NCBI RefSeq assembly: GCF_902832845.1
Contig: NZ_CADFDB010000003.1
Location: forward strand, 248,001 to 312,000
DNA from: Burkholderia metallica
GTDB lineage: Bacteria; Pseudomonadota; Gammaproteobacteria; Burkholderiales; Burkholderiaceae
DNA length: 64,000 bases
Direction of reading: 5' to 3'
Part shown: positions 9,209 to 19,026 of the stretch, piece by piece
How positions within the stretch are numbered: position 1 is the first letter of the stretch
Layout of the letters: the number at the start of each line of letters is the position of its first letter
Position numbers and translations under genes: made by a program
Notes under the pieces: model-generated
Database searches by the model: none
Told to the model about the DNA's origin: nothing
Seen by the model: only the letters and a program-made list of their open reading frames with translations

Positions 9209-10192
9209 ATGAACCAGATTCAGACCATGCGTGTATTCGTCTGCGTCGCCGAGCAGCAGAGCTTCCGGCGCGCGGCACACCATCTCGGCGTGTCCAATGC
9301 CCTCGTCACGCGTTCGATCGCGATGCTCGAGGGTCACCTGAACACCCGGCTGATCCATCGCACCACGCGCAACCTGTCGCTGACCGAGGCCGGCGTGCGC
9401 TACCTCGACGGGTGCCGCGCGCTGCTGGAGGAATTCGATCACCTCGAATCGTCCGTCGCGCATGCCGTGCGCGAGCCGGCCGGCACGCTGCGCGTCGTCG
9501 CGTCGGGGCTGCTGTCGCCGCTGGCGCTGACGCCGCTCGTCAGCAGCTTCCGGCACCGCTACCCCGAGTTGCGCGTGCAGCTGACCGTCGCCGAAGGGCC
9601 GCTCGACGTGCTCGATTCGGGTTACGACGTCGGCATCGTCACCGGCAACCGGTTCGACGGCAACCCGACGCTGATCGGCCATGCGCTCGCGCCGAACCCG
9701 TTCGTCGCGTGCGCGGCGCCGGCCTATCTCGAGCGGCGCGGCGAGCCGCGCGTGCCCGACGACCTCCCCGGCCACGACTGGGTCACGCTCGCACCGCACC
9801 AGCATGCGCCCGCGTGGCAACTGGTCGGCCACGACGGCGTCGCGCATGCCGTCACGGTGCGCCCGACCTGCACGGTCAACCAGCTCGCGCTCGTCCAGGC
9901 GGCCGCCGTGGCCGGCGCCGGTATCGCGGTGCTGCCCGAGCCGTGCGTCGCCGACGCGCTCGCGAGCGGCACGCTCGTGCGGTTGATGGCCGGCTACCGG
10001 ATCGACGATCCCGATACGCAGTTGTCGCTCGTCTACCCGAATCGCCAGTACGTGCCGGCCCGCACGCGCAGCTTCGTCGAACATGCGCTCGACCACTTCA
10101 GCGCGCAGCCGGCCCGCGAACGGACCGACTACGGCTTCCTGCGGCCGCCGCGCGGGCCCGATCGCGCCGACATCGTCACGGGCCTGCAGTAA
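9209..10192 (+). CDS. LysR-family transcriptional regulator
   Basis: This 327-residue LysR-type regulator starts MNQIQTMRVFVCVAEQQSFR. The winged HTH spans residues 1-60, with AAHHLGVSNALVTRSIAMLE as the recognition helices, followed by the substrate-binding fold from about residue 90 (LRVVASGLLSPLALTPLV). The sequence style resembles the CrgA/AaeR subgroup. ATG 9209 is chosen from the conserved LysR N-terminus; the frame extends upstream without conserved content. It lies 30 bp ahead of, and in the same direction as, the D-lactate dehydrogenase gene, so the two may be co-transcribed and the dehydrogenase may be its target. Confidence 0.92.
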   Translation: MNQIQTMRVFVCVAEQQSFRRAAHHLGVSNALVTRSIAMLEGHLNTRLIHRTTRNLSLTEAGVRYLDGCRALLEEFDHLESSVAHAVREPAGTLRVVASGLLSPLALTPLVSSFRHRYPELRVQLTVAEGPLDVLDSGYDVGIVTGNRFDGNPTLIGHALAPNPFVACAAPAYLERRGEPRVPDDLPGHDWVTLAPHQHAPAWQLVGHDGVAHAVTVRPTCTVNQLALVQAAAVAGAGIAVLPEPCVADALASGTLVRLMAGYRIDDPDTQLSLVYPNRQYVPARTRSFVEHALDHFSAQPARERTDYGFLRPPRGPDRADIVTGLQ

Positions 10193-10222
10193 ACTGCGCG
10201 CGTCAGCCATCGGAGGTGCAGC

Positions 10223-11221
10223 GTGCGCGTGATCCTGTTCAGCAGCCGGCAGTACGACGACGATTCGTTTGCGGCCGCCAACCGGCAGTTCGGCTATCGG
10301 CTGCACTTCCAGCCGTCGCACCTCGACGCGGAAACGGCGATCCTCGCGCACGGCTACGACGTCGTCTGCCCGTTCGTCAACGACCGCGTGGACGCGGCCG
10401 TGCTCGAACGTCTCGCGGACGGCGGCACGCGCCTGATCGCGCTGCGCTCGGCGGGCTTCAACCATGTCGACCTGGCGGCCGCCGAGCGGCTCGGCGTCAC
10501 GGTCGTGCGGGTGCCCGCCTATTCGCCGCACGCGGTTGCCGAACACGCGGTCGCGCTGATCCTGGCGCTCAACCGGCGCCTGCCGCGCGCGGTCGCGCGT
10601 ACCCGCGAGGGCGACTTCTCGCTGAACGGGCTGCTCGGCTTCGACCTGCACGGCAAGACCGTCGGCGTGATCGGCACCGGCCTGATCGGCAGCGTGTTCG
10701 CGAAGATCATGATGGGCTTCGGAATGCACGTGCTCGCGCACTCGATGCCGCCGTACGACGACGAGCTGATCGCGTTCGGCGCACGCTACGTCGAGCTCGA
10801 CGAGCTGCTGCAGCGCGCCGACATCGTCAGCCTGCACTGCCCGCTGCTGCCGTCGACCCACCACCTGATCAACGAACGGACGCTCGCGCGGATGAAGCCC
10901 GGCGCGATGCTGATCAACACCGGGCGCGGCGGCCTCGTCGACGCGCACGCGCTGATCGACGCGCTCAAGAGCGGCCGGCTCGGCCATCTCGGGCTCGACG
11001 TGTACGAAGAGGAAAGCGGGCTCTTCTTCGAGGATCACTCCGACCTGCCGCTGCAGGACGACGTCCTCGCGCGCCTGCTGACGTTCCCGAACGTGATCGT
11101 CACGTCGCACCAGGCGTTCTTCACGCGCGAGGCGCTCGCCGAGATCGCGCACACCACCCTGCTGAACATCGAAGCGTGGCATGCGGGCACACCGCAGAAC
11201 GTCGTCACCGCGAATCGCTGA
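10223..11221 (+). CDS. ldhA: D-lactate dehydrogenase (D-2-hydroxyacid dehydrogenase family)
   Basis: This NAD-dependent D-2-hydroxyacid dehydrogenase has 332 residues, about the size of E. coli LdhA. The Rossmann motif VGVIGTGLIG lies near residues 147-156. The catalytic set is visible: the arginine in INTGRGGLVD, the glutamate in GLDVYEEESG and the histidine in TSHQAFFT, the last two segments being characteristic of fermentative D-lactate dehydrogenases. It reduces pyruvate to D-lactate in the cytoplasm. The GTG start at 10223 has a clear GGAGG ribosome site (10212-10216). The gene follows the LysR gene closely. Confidence 0.9.
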   Translation: MRVILFSSRQYDDDSFAAANRQFGYRLHFQPSHLDAETAILAHGYDVVCPFVNDRVDAAVLERLADGGTRLIALRSAGFNHVDLAAAERLGVTVVRVPAYSPHAVAEHAVALILALNRRLPRAVARTREGDFSLNGLLGFDLHGKTVGVIGTGLIGSVFAKIMMGFGMHVLAHSMPPYDDELIAFGARYVELDELLQRADIVSLHCPLLPSTHHLINERTLARMKPGAMLINTGRGGLVDAHALIDALKSGRLGHLGLDVYEEESGLFFEDHSDLPLQDDVLARLLTFPNVIVTSHQAFFTREALAEIAHTTLLNIEAWHAGTPQNVVTANR

Positions 11222-11401
11222 GAAACCAACGAAATCCCCGCATTTCACGCGCGCCGGCGAGAACGCAATCGTTTGCTTTTCGATTTCGCTGCACCGCCGA
11301 CCTTTTTCGTCAACAATTTTGCGCTTTGTTTCGACTGATGTAACGATTCCCGCGCCGCGTCTGCTATCGTTGCGCCGACGTTATCCCGCCGCCTGCCCCT
11401 C

Positions 11402-12169
11402 ATGCGTTTCGACGACTCCGACATCGCCGCCGTCTACCGCGCCATTTTCGAACGGCGCGACATGCGCCACTTCACGCCGGCGCCCGTCGATCCGGCCGTG
11501 CTCGCGCGTCTGCTGCGCGCGGCGCATCACGCGCCGAGCGTCGGCTTCATGCAGCCGTGGCGTTTCATCCGCATCACCGATCCCGCGCTGCGCACCGCGA
11601 TCCACGCGCTGGTCGAGGCCGAGCGGCGCGCGACCGCCGACGCGCTCGGCGAGCGCCAGGACGAATTCATGCGGCTGAAGGTCGAAGGCGTGCGCGAATG
11701 CGGCGAGCTGCTGGTCGTCGCGCTCGCCGACGGCCGCGAGCGCCACGTATTCGGCCGCCGCACGTTGCCGGAAATGGACCTGGCGTCTGCCGCATGCGCG
11801 ATCCAGAACATGTGGCTCGCGGCGCGCGCGGAAGGGCTCGGGATGGGCTGGGTGTCGCTGTTCGACGTCGACGCGCTGCGCGCGCTGCTGCGGATGCCCG
11901 ACGGTGCGAAGCCGATCGCGGTCCTGTGCGTCGGGCACGTCGACGCGTTCTATGCGAAGCCGATGCTCGAGCAGGAGCGCTGGGCCGCGCGGATGCCGAT
12001 CGAAGCGTGCCTGTTCGAAAACGGCTGGGACGATCCGGCCGCGGCCGATGCGACCGGAGCGCCTTCGTCGCTCGCCAACGCGGAACCGGCAGCGGGTACC
12101 GGCGCCGACGCCGACGCGGCAAACTCGCCGACCCCAAGCGTCGACGGGTTCCCGGAACGCGTCGCCTGA
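11402..12169 (+). CDS. bluB: 5,6-dimethylbenzimidazole synthase BluB
   Basis: BluB breaks down reduced FMN with oxygen to make 5,6-dimethylbenzimidazole, the lower ligand of vitamin B12. The protein has the flavin-destructase form of the nitroreductase fold: FERRDMRHFTPAPV near the N-terminus, HHAPSVGFMQPWRFI for flavin contacts, and EGLGMGWVSLFD later. It is 255 residues long; the last 45 or so are an Ala/Pro-rich low-complexity tail not needed by the fold. The gene stands alone, without other cobalamin genes or a visible cobalamin riboswitch in the 180 bp upstream. Confidence 0.92.
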   Translation: MRFDDSDIAAVYRAIFERRDMRHFTPAPVDPAVLARLLRAAHHAPSVGFMQPWRFIRITDPALRTAIHALVEAERRATADALGERQDEFMRLKVEGVRECGELLVVALADGRERHVFGRRTLPEMDLASAACAIQNMWLAARAEGLGMGWVSLFDVDALRALLRMPDGAKPIAVLCVGHVDAFYAKPMLEQERWAARMPIEACLFENGWDDPAAADATGAPSSLANAEPAAGTGADADAANSPTPSVDGFPERVA

Positions 12170-12410
12170 CGCGCACACCGGCGCCGCCGCCGTTCCGTCC
12201 CCCCGCCCGATTCACCGCCGCAAACCCCGCCGAATCCCACACTGTGAGTTTCCCGCGCGCTGCCCCGTCGCACGCCGGCAACATCCCGTTTTGGCCCCAA
12301 ACATAGGGGTTTTCACTGAAGTAGAATCGCGACTGTCGTCCGCCTCGCCGTCCGTCCGCCCCGCGCATCCCGCGCCCGCCCGCACGACGGCTTTTCCCGA
12401 GCCTTCCGCG

Positions 12411-13580
12411 ATGCCCTTACCTCTTTTCTCCCTCGCCGTCGCCGCATTTGGAATCGGTACCACCGAGTTCGTGATCATGGGGCTGCTTCCGAACGTCGCG
12501 CGCGACCTCGGCGTGTCGATCCCGGCTGCCGGGATGCTCGTGTCGGGCTATGCGCTCGGCGTGACGATCGGTGCACCGATCCTCGCGATCGTCACCGCGA
12601 AGATGCCGCGCAAGCGTGCGCTGATGGGCCTGATCGGGCTGTTCATCGCGGGCAACCTGTTCTGCGCGATCGCGCCGGGCTATGCGGTGCTGATGGCCGC
12701 GCGCGTCGTCACCGCGTTCTGCCACGGCGCGTTCTTCGGGATTGGCTCGGTGGTCGCGAGCAATCTCGTCGCGCCGAACCGTCGCGCGCAGGCGATCGCG
12801 CTGATGTTCACCGGCCTCACGCTCGCGAACGTGCTCGGCGTGCCGCTCGGCACCGCGCTCGGCCAGGCGTTCGGCTGGCGTGCGACGTTCTGGGCCGTCA
12901 CCGGCATCGGCATCGCCGCGGCCGCCGCGCTCGCCGTCTGCCTGCCGAAGCACCTCGCGATGCCCGACACCAGCATCACGCGCGAATTCGGCGTGCTGAA
13001 GCACCCGCAGGTGCTGATGGTGCTCGGCATCAGCGTGCTCGCATCGGCGAGCCTGTTCAGCGTGTTCACGTACATCACGCCGATCCTCGAGGACGTGACG
13101 GGCTTTTCGCCGCGACAGGTCACCTACGTGCTGCTGCTGTTCGGCCTCGGGCTGACGGTCGGCGGCACGCTGGGCGGCAAGCTCGCCGACTGGCGCCGGA
13201 TGCCGTCGCTGATCGCGACGCTCGCACTGATCGGCGTGGTCCTCGCGCTGTTCGCGGGCACGATGCATCTGCCGTTCGCCGCGCTCGCGACGATTTTCGT
13301 GTGGGGCATCCTCGCGTTCGCGATCGTGCCGCCGCTGCAGATCCTGATCGTCGACCGCGCGAGCGACGCGCCGAACCTCGCATCGACGCTGAACCAGGGC
13401 GCGTTCAACCTCGGCAACGCGACCGGTGCATGGCTCGGCGGCATGGCGATCGGTTCCGGCGTGTCGCTCGTGAGCCTGCCGTGGGTCGGCGTCGCGATGG
13501 CCGTCGCCGCGCTCGCGCTCACGCTGTGGTCGGCGTCGCTCGAACGCCGCCCGGTGGCCGTGCCGACCGAATACGTATGA
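12411..13580 (+). CDS. MFS transporter (AraJ/YdhP-type efflux permease)
   Basis: This 389-residue major facilitator with twelve hydrophobic segments starts MPLPLFSLAVAAFGIGTTEF. The GIGTTEFVIMGLLPNVA segment in TM1 is the hallmark of the AraJ/YdhP/PbuE group of sugar, drug or nucleoside efflux permeases, and MPRKRALMGLIG follows TM2. The start at 12411 is set by this conserved TM1; the open frame upstream, which overlaps bluB, is not coding. A possible -10 box TAGAAT lies at 12322-12327. It is followed 93 bp later by a second MFS gene, perhaps in one transcript. Substrate unknown. Confidence 0.88.
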   Translation: MPLPLFSLAVAAFGIGTTEFVIMGLLPNVARDLGVSIPAAGMLVSGYALGVTIGAPILAIVTAKMPRKRALMGLIGLFIAGNLFCAIAPGYAVLMAARVVTAFCHGAFFGIGSVVASNLVAPNRRAQAIALMFTGLTLANVLGVPLGTALGQAFGWRATFWAVTGIGIAAAAALAVCLPKHLAMPDTSITREFGVLKHPQVLMVLGISVLASASLFSVFTYITPILEDVTGFSPRQVTYVLLLFGLGLTVGGTLGGKLADWRRMPSLIATLALIGVVLALFAGTMHLPFAALATIFVWGILAFAIVPPLQILIVDRASDAPNLASTLNQGAFNLGNATGAWLGGMAIGSGVSLVSLPWVGVAMAVAALALTLWSASLERRPVAVPTEYV

Positions 13581-13673
13581 AGCCGCGCTGTCGCGATCGT
13601 TGCGCACGCAACCCCACGCGGACCTGATGGCCTTCATGGACCTTTCAAGGGCCGCGGTGTAGCATCCCGGCCG

Positions 13674-14834
13674 ATGAAAGCCATTCTCAATCGTGATTTC
13701 CTTGCGCTGATCCTGAGCGTCGCGGTCGTCGGTCTCGGCACCGGCGCCACGCTGCCGCTCACCGCGCTCGCACTGACCGAGGCCGGACACGGCACCAACG
13801 TCGTCGGCATGCTGACGGCCGCGCAGGCGCTCGGCGGCCTCGCGATCGTCCCGTTCGTCACCGCATTGGCGCGGCATATCGGTGCGCGCCGCGCGATCGT
13901 CGTGTCGGTCGTGCTGCTCGCGGCGGCTACCGCGCTGATGCAGTTCACGTCGGACCTGATCCTGTGGGGCGCGCTGCGCGTGCTGTGCGGCGCCGCGCTG
14001 ATGCTGCTGTTCACGATCGGCGAGGCGTGGGTCAACCAGCTCGCCGACGATGCGACGCGCGGCCGCGTCGTCGCGATCTACGCGACCAATTTCACGCTGT
14101 TCCAGATGGCGGGCCCCGTGCTCGTGAGCCAGATCGCCGGCGCGACGGGCATCCGCTTCGCGCTGTGCGGCGCGCTGTTCCTGCTCGCGCTGCCGACGCT
14201 CGCGACGATCCGGCGCGCGCCGCTCGCCGGCGACGACGCGCATCACGAAGCGCACGGCCGCTGGCTCGACGTGCTGCCGCGCATGCCCGCGCTGATCATC
14301 GGCACCGGCTTCTTCGCGCTGTTCGACACGCTCGCGCTGTCGCTGCTGCCGCTCTATGCGATGGATCACGGCGTCGCGAGCGCGACCGCCGTGCTGCTCG
14401 CGTCGATCATGCTGTTCGGCGACACCGCGATGCAGTTCCCGATCGGCTGGCTCGCCGACAGGCTCGGCCGCGAACGCGTGCACCTCAGCGCGGGCTGGAT
14501 CGTGCTCGCCGGCCTGCCGCTGCTGCCGTTCGTCATCGCGAATCCGTGGCTGTGCTGGCCGCTGCTGTTCGTGCTGGGCGCGGCGGCCGGCAGCATCTAC
14601 ACGCTGTCGCTCGTCGCGTGCGGCGAGCGCTTTCGCGGTGCGGCGCTCGTCACCGCAAGCTCGCTCGTCTCGGCGTCGTGGAGCGCCGCGAGCTTCGGCG
14701 GCCCACTGGTCGCCGGTGCGCTGATGGAACAGCTGGGCAGCCACGCGCTGGTCGGCGTGCTGGTCGTCTGCGTCGCGGCGTTCGTCGCGGCCGCGCTGTG
14801 GGAGCGCCGCGCCGCGTTGCAGCGCGCGGTCTGA
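13674..14834 (+). CDS. MFS transporter (YcaD-type)
   Basis: This 386-residue, twelve-segment transporter starts MKAILNRDFLALILSVAVVG. The TM4-TM5 segment LMLLFTIGEAWVNQLADD and the later FPIGWLADRLGRER resemble the YcaD/YfcA-like major facilitator subgroup. It differs clearly from the preceding MFS protein, so the pair is not a recent duplication. No ligand can be deduced. It ends about 100 bp before a terminator that serves the opposite-strand fahA operon. Confidence 0.86.
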   Translation: MKAILNRDFLALILSVAVVGLGTGATLPLTALALTEAGHGTNVVGMLTAAQALGGLAIVPFVTALARHIGARRAIVVSVVLLAAATALMQFTSDLILWGALRVLCGAALMLLFTIGEAWVNQLADDATRGRVVAIYATNFTLFQMAGPVLVSQIAGATGIRFALCGALFLLALPTLATIRRAPLAGDDAHHEAHGRWLDVLPRMPALIIGTGFFALFDTLALSLLPLYAMDHGVASATAVLLASIMLFGDTAMQFPIGWLADRLGRERVHLSAGWIVLAGLPLLPFVIANPWLCWPLLFVLGAAAGSIYTLSLVACGERFRGAALVTASSLVSASWSAASFGGPLVAGALMEQLGSHALVGVLVVCVAAFVAAALWERRAALQRAV

Positions 14835-14939
14835 CACCGGCACATACGCGCCGCGACGCAGCGACGCGCGGCGCCGACACGACCGTCGCGCGCACCCGCG
14901 CGGCGCGGCCCCGGCAGCGCCGTTCGCACCGCGAAAACG

Positions 14940-14968
14940 ACGACGGCCCGCGCCATGCGGGCCGTCGT
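14940..14968 (-). terminator. Intrinsic terminator of the hmgA-fahA operon
   Basis: A perfect 12-bp stem (ACGACGGCCCGC with GCGGGCCGTCGT, 5-nt loop) is followed on the minus strand by TTTTCGC. It lies 46 bp beyond the fahA stop and ends the leftward aromatic operon; it may also slow readthrough from the converging MFS gene. Confidence 0.8.
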
Positions 14969-14992
14969 GTTCGGGTCGCGATACGTCGCGTA

Positions 14993-15020
14993 TTACGCGT
15001 TACGCGTTACGCGTTACGCC
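14993..15020. repeat. Four-copy heptamer repeat at the fahA stop codon
   Basis: TTACGCG is repeated four times (the last copy ends GCC). On the minus strand each unit contains TAA, and because the period is 7, successive TAA codons fall in different frames. The first copy reached by ribosomes supplies the fahA stop. Confidence 0.8.
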
Positions 15021-16318
15021 TTCAACGCCGGCAGGATCTTGCCGGCACACGTGCCGAACCCGACGCGATAGCCGTCGCCCTCGCACCATCCGGCGAGCGT
15101 GAGCTCGTCGCCGTCCTCGATGAACGTGCGGCTGCCGCCGCCGTTCAGCGCGACCGGCTCCTTGCCGTTCCACGTCAGTTCGAGCAGGCTGCCGAACGAA
15201 TCCTTCGTCGGCCCGCTGATCGTGCCCGAACCCATCAGGTCGCCCACGCGCGTGTTGCAGCCCGCGACCGTGTGATGCGCGAGCTGCTGCGCCATCGTCC
15301 AGTACATGTGCCTGAAGTTCGTGCGGCAGATCGACGTCGCCTCCGCTGCCCCGTCGGCGCGCAACGTCACTTCGAGCGCGATGTCGAACGCATGCTTGCC
15401 CGCGTGCCGCAGATACGCGAGCGGCTGCGGCGACTGCTCGGGCTGCGCGACGCGGAATGGTTCGAGCGCGTCGAGCGTGACGATCCACGGCGAAATCGTC
15501 GTCGCGAAACCCTTCGAGTTGAACGGGCCGAGCGGCACGTATTCCCACTGCTGGATGTCGCGCGCGCTCCAGTCGTTCAGCAGCACCATCCCGAAGATGT
15601 GCGCTTCCGCGTCCTCGCACGCGATCGGTTCGCCGAGCGCGTTGCCCTTCCCGACGATGAAGCCCGTCTCCAGTTCGATGTCGAGCTTGCGGCATGCGCC
15701 GAACACCGGGCGCTCCTGGTCGGGCAGCTTCAACTGCCCGTTCGGGCGCCGCACCGGCGTGCCGCTCACCACCACCGACGACGCACGGCCGTTGTAACCG
15801 ATCGGCATCTCCGACCAGTTCGGCAGCAGCGCGTTCTTCGGATCCCGGAACATCGAGCCGACGTTGGTCGCGTGCTCCTTCGACGAATAGAAATCGGTGT
15901 AGCCGGGAATCTCGACCGGCAGATGCAGCGTCGCATCGCGCTGCGCGACCAGCACCTGCGCACGCAGCGCCGCGTCGTCGCGCAGCCGCGCGTTGTCGCG
16001 CGAAAACAGATCGGACAGCTGCACGCGCACGCCGCGCCATGCGTCGCGGCCGAGTGCGATGAACGCATTGAGCGTCGGCGCGGCGAACACGTCGGCGCCG
16101 GCCGGCAGCGTCACGAGGCCCGCGCGCGCGAGCGCCGCCAGATCGACGATCTGGTCGCCGAGCGCGACGCCCGCACGGCGCGACGCTTGCTTCGCATCGC
16201 TGAAGATCCCGAACGGCAGATTCTGGATCGGGAAATCGCAGGCGGCGTCGTTCGCCGACTCGACCCAGCTCTTGCGGGCCGGGTCGAGCGTCGCGCGCCA
16301 GTCTTGGGTATCGCTCAT
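15014..16318 (-). CDS. fahA: Fumarylacetoacetase
   Basis: The last enzyme of homogentisate degradation hydrolyses fumarylacetoacetate to fumarate and acetoacetate in the cytosol. The protein has 434 residues, as expected for the full-length two-domain form. The N-terminal SH3-like domain holds [11 protein letters not shown]. The catalytic domain shows [15 protein letters not shown], the metal-binding [12 protein letters not shown], and [18 protein letters not shown]. The ATG at 16318 overlaps the hmgA stop by four bases (ATGA), so translation is coupled. It is the last gene of the leftward operon. The stop codon lies in a TTACGCG tandem repeat. Confidence 0.96.
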   Translation of the reverse strand: MSDTQDWRATLDPARKSWVESANDAACDFPIQNLPFGIFSDAKQASRRAGVALGDQIVDLAALARAGLVTLPAGADVFAAPTLNAFIALGRDAWRGVRVQLSDLFSRDNARLRDDAALRAQVLVAQRDATLHLPVEIPGYTDFYSSKEHATNVGSMFRDPKNALLPNWSEMPIGYNGRASSVVVSGTPVRRPNGQLKLPDQERPVFGACRKLDIELETGFIVGKGNALGEPIACEDAEAHIFGMVLLNDWSARDIQQWEYVPLGPFNSKGFATTISPWIVTLDALEPFRVAQPEQSPQPLAYLRHAGKHAFDIALEVTLRADGAAEATSICRTNFRHMYWTMAQQLAHHTVAGCNTRVGDLMGSGTISGPTKDSFGSLLELTWNGKEPVALNGGGSRTFIEDGDELTLAGWCEGDGYRVGFGTCAGKILPALKA

Positions 16319-17649
16319 CGTTGCTCCGGATTGAAGTGTTTCCTGATGCGTTGCCAGCATTCGAAGTAGTCGGCCTGCAGCTGCGCGGTGTCGAGCGCGT
16401 AGCGCGTCGGCCGGATCAGCGTGCGGGTTTCGAACATGAACGCCATCGTCGCGTCGACCTTGTGCGGCTTCGACGTGTCGCTCGCGGACGCCTTCTCGAA
16501 CGTGTCCGCGTCGGGCCCGTGGCCCGACATGCAGTTGTGCAGGCTCGCGCCGCCCGGCACGAAGCCTTCGGCCTTCGCGTCGTACGCGCCGTGCACGAGC
16601 CCCATGAACTCGCTCGCGACGTTGCGGTGGAACCACGGCGGGCGGAACGTATCCTCGGCCGCGAGCCAGCGCGGCGGGAAGATCACGAAGTCGATCGTGT
16701 CGACGCCCGGCGTGTCGCTCTGCGACTGCAGCACGAGGAAGATCGACGGATCGGGATGGTCGAAGCTGATCGAGCCGATCGTGTTGAACAGGCGCAGGTC
16801 GTACTTGTAAGGCGCGTAGTTGCCGTGCCACGCGACGACGTCGAGCGGCGAATGGCCGATGTCCGCGCGCCACAGGCGCCCGTTCAGCTTCGCGATCAGT
16901 TCGAACGCGCCTTCACGGTCTTCGTACGCGGCCTGCGGCGTCAGGAAATCGCGCGGGTTCGCGAGACCGTTCGAGCCGATCGGGCCGAGATCCGGCAGAC
17001 GCAGCAACGCGCCGAAGTTTTCGCAGATGTAGCCGCGCGCGTCTCCGTCCGGCAGCGCGACGGTAAAGCGCACGCCGCGCGGGATCACCGCGATCTCGAA
17101 CGGCTCGACGTCGAGCCGGCCGCATTCGGTCGCGATGAACAGGCGCCCCTGCTGCGGCACGATCAGCAGTTCGCCGTCCGCGCTGTAGAAGAAGCGGTCC
17201 TGCATCGAGCGGTTCGCCGCGTACAGGTGGATCGCGCAGCCGTTCATCGCGGCGGCCGAACCGTTGCCGGCCATCGTCACCAGTCCGTCGACGAAATCGG
17301 TCGGCTCGACCGGTATCGGCAGCGGATCCCAGCGCAACTGGTTCGGCGGCGTCGGCGGCACGTCGGCCGAGTCGCCGAACTCCGATACGAGCCGCGGCGA
17401 GCCCGCGTACGGCTCGAACGGCCGGTGCACGGCGGCCGGGCGAATGCGGTACAGCCACGAGCGTCGGTTGTGGCCGCGCGGCGCGGTAAACGCGGTGCCC
17501 GACAATTGCTCCGCATACAGTCCGTACGGTGCGCGCTGCGGCGAGTTGCGGCCGTGGGGCAGCGCGCCGGGCAGTGCCTCGGTCGCGAATTCGTTCGCGA
17601 AACCGCTCAGGTAGCCGGCAGTCGCCGGCTTCGACAAATCAAGCGTCAT
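16315..17649 (-). CDS. hmgA: Homogentisate 1,2-dioxygenase
   Basis: This non-haem Fe(II) enzyme opens the ring of homogentisate to maleylacetoacetate. The 444-residue protein begins with the family's [14 protein letters not shown] region. It carries the active-site block [13 protein letters not shown], then [19 protein letters not shown], with the iron-ligand Glu and His residues, and ends with [13 protein letters not shown]. It lies 15 bp after the transporter gene and overlaps fahA. The maleylacetoacetate isomerase needed between HmgA and FahA is not in the window and must be encoded elsewhere or replaced by a glutathione-dependent enzyme. Confidence 0.97.
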   Translation of the reverse strand: MTLDLSKPATAGYLSGFANEFATEALPGALPHGRNSPQRAPYGLYAEQLSGTAFTAPRGHNRRSWLYRIRPAAVHRPFEPYAGSPRLVSEFGDSADVPPTPPNQLRWDPLPIPVEPTDFVDGLVTMAGNGSAAAMNGCAIHLYAANRSMQDRFFYSADGELLIVPQQGRLFIATECGRLDVEPFEIAVIPRGVRFTVALPDGDARGYICENFGALLRLPDLGPIGSNGLANPRDFLTPQAAYEDREGAFELIAKLNGRLWRADIGHSPLDVVAWHGNYAPYKYDLRLFNTIGSISFDHPDPSIFLVLQSQSDTPGVDTIDFVIFPPRWLAAEDTFRPPWFHRNVASEFMGLVHGAYDAKAEGFVPGGASLHNCMSGHGPDADTFEKASASDTSKPHKVDATMAFMFETRTLIRPTRYALDTAQLQADYFECWQRIRKHFNPEQR

Positions 17650-17664
17650 CGTTTCCTTTCTCCG

Positions 17665-19026
17665 TCAATTCATGGCGGCGTTCGGCGCCTGCGCGCCGTT
17701 GCGCCGCGTGACGCCCGCCAGGCCGAGAACGAACAGCGCCGAACACAGCACGGGCACCGCGGCCGCGTGGAACAGCGCGCCGTTCGACCAGTTGAGCGCA
17801 ATCAGTTGTCCGCCGACGAGCGGCCCCAGCACCGAGCCGATCCTGCCGATGCCGAGGCTCCAGCCGATGCCCGTCGAGCGCAGCGACGTCGGGTAATACT
17901 GGCCCGCGAGCGCGTTCACGGCCGGCTGGCCGCCGACCACGCAGAACCCGCCCGCGAACACGACCACCAGCAGCCACGGCAGCGCATGCGCGACCGAACC
18001 GATCAGCCCCACCGACACGGCCGCGCACGCGAAGCACACGAACAGCACGCGCACGAAGCCGTAGCGTTCGATGAACCAGCCGAGCGACAGCGTGCCGATC
18101 ACGCCGCCCGTCTGCAGCACCGTGCCGACGATCACCGCCGTGCCCGGCGAATAGCCGGCGTCGCGCATCACGGTCGGCAGCCAGTTCGACAGGAAGTACA
18201 GATCGATCAGGTTCATGAAGCTGATCGCCCACAGCAGCAGCGTGACCGGCAGGCGGCCGTGGCTGAACAGTTCGGCGACCGGCGCCCCGCTCGCCGCGCG
18301 CTCGCGCACGACGAGCCGCGTGGCCGCATCGATGCCGGCCTGCGGCGCGAATCGCGCGAGCCAGTCGCGCGCCTGCGCGACGCGCCCTTTCAGCACCAGG
18401 AACTGCAGCGACTCCGGCAGCCGCGCGACCATCGCGAGCGTCAGCACGAGCGGCACCGCGCCGCCGACGAAGAACACCGAGCGCCAGCCGAACGCCGGAA
18501 TCAGCGCCGCGCTGATGAAGCCGCCGATCGCCGCGCCGAGCGTGAAGCCGCACGACACGATCATCATCCGCTTCACGCGATGCGCGGCCGGGCTGAACTC
18601 GCCGACCAGCGCCATCGCGTTCGGCATGATGCAGCCGAGGCCGAGCCCCGTGACGAAGCGCAGCGCCATCAGCACGGGGATCGAGCCCGCGAACGGCGTC
18701 GCGAGCATCGTCACCGCGAAGAACAGCGTCGAGCCGATCAGTACCGGGCGGCGCCCGATCCGGTCGGCGAGCACCGACAGCCCGAGCGCGCCGAGCAGCA
18801 TCCCGAACAGGCTCGCGCTGAACACCGGGCCGAGCGCCTGCTTCGGCACGCCCCATTCGGCGATCACGCTGGGCGCGACGTAGCCCATCGCCTGCGCATC
18901 GAAACCGTCGATCACGAGGCACAGCCCGCACAGCACCAGCAGCATCCAGTGAAAACCCGGGCGATGGGTCTCGTCGATCACGCGCTCGACTTCGAGCACG
19001 CGCGCGTCGGCCGGCGCCGCGCTCAT
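17665..19026 (-). CDS. Aromatic acid:H+ symporter (AAHS-family MFS)
   Basis: This 453-residue inner-membrane carrier has twelve hydrophobic segments, a long central loop near residues 205-260, and TM1 with CLVIDGFDAQAMGYVAPSV. The DGFD motif in TM1 is the aromatic acid:H+ symporter signature, and SVLADRIGRRPVL is the MFS loop 2-3 motif. It probably imports the hydroxyphenylacetate-type substrate of the operon; in Pseudomonas putida the corresponding mha cluster also carries a transporter. The start ATG overlaps the stop of the DUF2783 gene by four bases, and hmgA follows 15 bp later. Confidence 0.9.
   Translation of the reverse strand: MSAAPADARVLEVERVIDETHRPGFHWMLLVLCGLCLVIDGFDAQAMGYVAPSVIAEWGVPKQALGPVFSASLFGMLLGALGLSVLADRIGRRPVLIGSTLFFAVTMLATPFAGSIPVLMALRFVTGLGLGCIMPNAMALVGEFSPAAHRVKRMMIVSCGFTLGAAIGGFISAALIPAFGWRSVFFVGGAVPLVLTLAMVARLPESLQFLVLKGRVAQARDWLARFAPQAGIDAATRLVVRERAASGAPVAELFSHGRLPVTLLLWAISFMNLIDLYFLSNWLPTVMRDAGYSPGTAVIVGTVLQTGGVIGTLSLGWFIERYGFVRVLFVCFACAAVSVGLIGSVAHALPWLLVVVFAGGFCVVGGQPAVNALAGQYYPTSLRSTGIGWSLGIGRIGSVLGPLVGGQLIALNWSNGALFHAAAVPVLCSALFVLGLAGVTRRNGAQAPNAAMN

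Noticed and set aside
11222-11401. Cobalamin riboswitch upstream of bluB
   Set aside because: The conserved B12-box and the paired elements were not seen; the spacer is only 180 bp.
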